A DNA stretch of 64,000 nt from Methanomassiliicoccus sp. Lineage in GTDB: Archaea; Thermoplasmatota; Thermoplasmata; Methanomassiliicoccales; Methanomassiliicoccaceae. The translations under genes were made by a program, and so were the position numbers. Below the pieces are notes generated by a model. It saw only the letters and a program-made list of their open reading frames with translations, had not been told where the DNA came from and searched no databases. Shown one piece after another: positions 61,734 through 64,000 of this stretch. How positions within the stretch are numbered: position 1 is the stretch's first letter; the number at the start of each line of letters is the position of its first letter. The stretch spans positions 124,001 through 188,000 of the forward strand of contig JAWQJJ010000002.1 in NCBI GenBank assembly GCA_033485155.1. The letters run 5' to 3'.

Positions 61734-63053
61734 TCAACTGCCATTGAGGGTGGAAGGAGGAGTTGCGCTCTTCGCCGAAGGTTTTCTGAACAGCGCCAGA
61801 GCGACGATGACCGCTTCGAAGATGTTCGTCGCTATCCAAGCATACCCGATGCCATCAAGTCCGTATCCATTCAAGAGGAAGTAGCTCAGGACTATTACCG
61901 CAAGGCAGTTGATCAGGCCTAGTGCGATGAGCACCAGCATTCTCTTCTGGATCTTTGCCATCGTGTAGTAGGTGTAGTAGGGGATGTTCAAGATGCAGGC
62001 TACCAGCAACAGCTCGAGGAGCTCGAGCCCCTCCGTGGCGTACCCCTTTCCCAGCAGGCCCAGGAGATAACCGCCCCCGAGGTACACGCCGAGGGTGACG
62101 GGGATCAGTAGGCCGATGGAGGCGACGAGCGACCTGGCGGCGGTCCGTTTCAGATCCTCCCCGTGGCTTCCCTCGACGAACAGGGAGGTGTTGAAGGCGT
62201 TGGGGATGATGGAGGCGATGGCGGCGAAGGATGAGGCGATGTAATAGTTAGCTGAAGCTCCTGCTCCCAGCTCGTTGAGGACTAATATCGGAAGTATCAG
62301 CCCGGGTAGAGTGCTCAAGGTGCCCGAGATGTAGTTGCCGGTGGAGAATCGGAACGAGCTCTTGAGGAAGGAACGATCGACTCCCTTGAGTTCGATCTTC
62401 ATGGCGAAAAGGAGGTATAGGGCGATGGCGACCGAGATGGCGAAGGAGACCACCCAGGAGAGCAGGATGCCAACGACACCGAAAGTGATGAAAGGAACTA
62501 GGAGTAGTAACCTCGAGCCCATGATGATGTTCTGAGTAAGGGTGAACTTTGCCTTTCTCAGGGCGATGAACGCGTTGCTGACGATTCCGGCCCCTCCCTG
62601 AAAAAGGACCAACAGAAGGAAGAGAACCACGCTCACCATGCTTATGCCGCTGAGGGTAGGGGACCAAATGCTGGTCGTTCCGATGAGGACCGCACCCATC
62701 AACAACGCAGTCGCGGTGGTAACGATCAGGGAGGTGCTGAAGATCTTCGATTGGTCTCCGCAGGGGAAGAACCGCACTAGAGATTGATCCAAACCCATAC
62801 GGGAGATGGTTACTACAAGTCCAGAGAGGGAGATGAGGACTGTGGCCAGGCCTACGATGTCCTCTGGATAGTACTGTGCGGCGACGATCCAGAAGATTAA
62901 CCCTATTCCGTTGGAAACCAGGGTTGATAGAATGATGTAAATGGAGTTCGAGTAGAACGGGTTTTTCATCATCTTCTTAAGTTCTTTCCAGGAGCACAGG
63001 TGGACCAACTTAGCGAAGGATAGCTGTCGTCGGCCTCCATTATCGGAAAACAT
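61734..63053 (-). CDS. second polysaccharide flippase
   Basis: This 439-residue protein has about twelve spans. A cytoplasmic N-terminus is followed by SIYIILSTLVSNGIGLIFWIVAAQYYPEDIVGLATVL, the typical first pair of Wzx-type translocase helices. RMGLDQSLVRFFP and SFRFSTGNYISGTLSTLPGL are also family-like. The start is placed at the ATG at 63053. It probably exports the glycan made by the nearby transferases. The 228 bases between it and the membrane gene at 59646-61505 are AT-rich without a supported gene. Confidence 0.88.
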   Translation of the reverse strand: MFSDNGGRRQLSFAKLVHLCSWKELKKMMKNPFYSNSIYIILSTLVSNGIGLIFWIVAAQYYPEDIVGLATVLISLSGLVVTISRMGLDQSLVRFFPCGDQSKIFSTSLIVTTATALLMGAVLIGTTSIWSPTLSGISMVSVVLFLLLVLFQGGAGIVSNAFIALRKAKFTLTQNIIMGSRLLLLVPFITFGVVGILLSWVVSFAISVAIALYLLFAMKIELKGVDRSFLKSSFRFSTGNYISGTLSTLPGLILPILVLNELGAGASANYYIASSFAAIASIIPNAFNTSLFVEGSHGEDLKRTAARSLVASIGLLIPVTLGVYLGGGYLLGLLGKGYATEGLELLELLLVACILNIPYYTYYTMAKIQKRMLVLIALGLINCLAVIVLSYFLLNGYGLDGIGYAWIATNIFEAVIVALALFRKPSAKSATPPSTLNGS

Positions 63054-63491
63054 GCAATCTCCAGGATGCCAGTACAATATGTCTTTTGCATAATATGTTT
63101 GATGCTCTAAAAGACACTCTTCAACACTCTATTAATTGTTTAGGGATGTATTCAAATCGTCCTGCTTCATCCAAGGCTTGATTGTTGTTGAACACATTAT
63201 CGAACGCCTCAGGATGAATGGAGATTAGATAAGGAAGAGATTGCGATTATGGTCGAAAAAATGAATTGTTATTGATGGCTCGCCGATAACCCTGAGATCT
63301 CGACATCGATTGGAAATGGGTGGGGGTATTTTATCGAATTCAATTAGATCAATGTGAATAGTTACTTAATTCTCGATAGTAATAGAGATGAGAAAATAAG
63401 GATCAACAGCCATTTATTCTCCCTTTAGAGACTATATCAATCACATTCATATTTCTTGTTTTTATTCTTCTAGGCGTGGGGAGTTAGGGAC
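63054..63491. other. AT-rich intergenic region
   Basis: About 440 bases, clearly richer in A and T than the rest of the window, with no supported gene or strong hairpin. It holds the promoters of the divergent flippase and GT2 genes. Confidence 0.5.
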
Positions 63492-64000
63492 TTGGGAAGC
63501 GTAACAATACTTTCAACAATTCGAAATATCGAAAAAACGGCAACTCCATTTATTCGTTCAATAATAAACCAAACGTATTCAGATTATGAAATACTATTGA
63601 TAGATGCCTGTTCAACAGATAATACTCTGTCTCTATTAGATGAAGAATTGTCAAATTGCTCAATACCGTACAAAATTATTGAATTGGAATCAAACCAACC
63701 ACAGGCCTTAAATTATCCGATTTCAAACTCATTAATCGAAAGTGATTATGTTGCCTTAATAGATGGGGATTGCATTGCTAATCCTGATTGGTTATCCTCG
63801 CTTGTAAAAACAATAAAGAAAACCGGTAGTGACGCTGTGGGGGGACCAGGTTTCACTCCAACAAACGCATCCTTTCTGCAAAAAATCATTGGAGTGGATC
63901 TTGATGCAAGATTTAAATTGACGTCCGAAGGCGTTGTTAATCGCCATCCAAACATGAACCTACTTGTAAAGCGGGAAGTTTTAGAAAAAATCCCTTTTGA
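63492..64000 (+). CDS. GT2 family glycosyltransferase, partial
   Basis: This GT-A enzyme is cut by the right edge, with about 169 residues visible. It opens with SVTILSTIRNIEKTATPFIR, DACSTDNTLSLL as the nucleotide loop, and LIDGDCIANPDWL as the metal motif, then GGPGFTPTNASF. The start is a TTG at 63492, eight bases after GGGGAG. No ATG or GTG is in frame, and a TAG lies just upstream. Its codons are strongly AT-ended, unlike nearly every other gene here, which points to lateral acquisition. Confidence 0.85.
   Translation, partial: MGSVTILSTIRNIEKTATPFIRSIINQTYSDYEILLIDACSTDNTLSLLDEELSNCSIPYKIIELESNQPQALNYPISNSLIESDYVALIDGDCIANPDWLSSLVKTIKKTGSDAVGGPGFTPTNASFLQKIIGVDLDARFKLTSEGVVNRHPNMNLLVKREVLEKIPF

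Noticed and set aside
63471-63492. Possible in-frame TAG (pyrrolysine) read-through into the right-edge GT2
   Set aside because: The codons upstream of the TAG do not continue the GT2 domain, and a well-placed TTG start with GGGGAG explains the gene.

Overview
The window looks like chromosome of a high-GC methylotrophic methanogenic archaeon, most likely a Methanomassiliicoccus-like member of the Methanomassiliicoccales. The main reason is an mtaC-mtaB pair (methanol corrinoid protein and methanol:corrinoid methyltransferase) at 8.8-11.0 kb. It is supported by archaeal TATA boxes, several apparently leaderless starts, and archaeal-type surface-glycan and membrane genes (DUF1616, DUF2206-like, DUF354, an AglJ-like GT2). 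No complete membrane Mtr complex, rRNA, tRNA, CRISPR array or insertion sequence was seen. The species assignment is inference.

Region 1 (0-18.7 kb) is metabolic. At the left edge are two small cysteine-rich reading frames. Next comes a compact cluster of four genes: a hydantoinase/oxoprolinase-type ASKHA protein facing a minus-strand operon of a UroD/MtaA-type methyltransferase, a soluble MtrA-like corrinoid protein and an MtrH-like pterin methyltransferase. This looks like a self-contained methyl-transfer module of unknown substrate. A cupin, an Ogt-type DNA repair protein, an APC permease under a striking double operator, and a small DUF6951-like protein follow. mtaCB has a long upstream region containing a possible structured RNA and a palindrome at the expected transcription start. 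Then come a DUF5320-like protein, an ActP-type acetate symporter behind a UspA-DUF485 fusion, an OsmC-like protein lacking its second cysteine, a NifX-like protein, a membrane protein built from four repeats, and an Mrp/NBP35 ATPase.

Region 2 (18.7-32.9 kb) mixes glycan and regulatory genes: WecB epimerase, AglJ-like GT2, DUF1616 protein, several small membrane or unknown proteins (including two paralogues of a roughly 75-residue family), a PAS/GAF sensor without a kinase domain, a DUF1638 protein, a pair of overlapping membrane genes, and a five-PAS histidine kinase whose first PAS domain closely matches that of the kinase-less sensor.

Region 3 (33-64 kb) is a large surface-polysaccharide and surface-protein locus. 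A minus-strand operon makes and handles a dTDP-sugar (RfbB, RfbA, DegT aminotransferase, FemAB/GNAT-like acyltransferase, flippase, GT2). Plus-strand genes encode several GT4-type glycosyltransferases, a DUF2206-like polytopic protein and two secreted right-handed beta-helix proteins that are recent duplicates. UDP-sugar supply genes follow (GalE-like epimerase, GalU, Ugd). A CPBP-family membrane protein stands beside one of two paralogous 80-residue double-span peptides. More glycosyltransferases, a second flippase and, at the right edge, an AT-rich GT2 that runs off the window complete the locus. The AT-rich right end suggests laterally acquired sequence.

Promoters, operators and RNA elements were read by eye. 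Their positions are direct observations, but their roles are inference.
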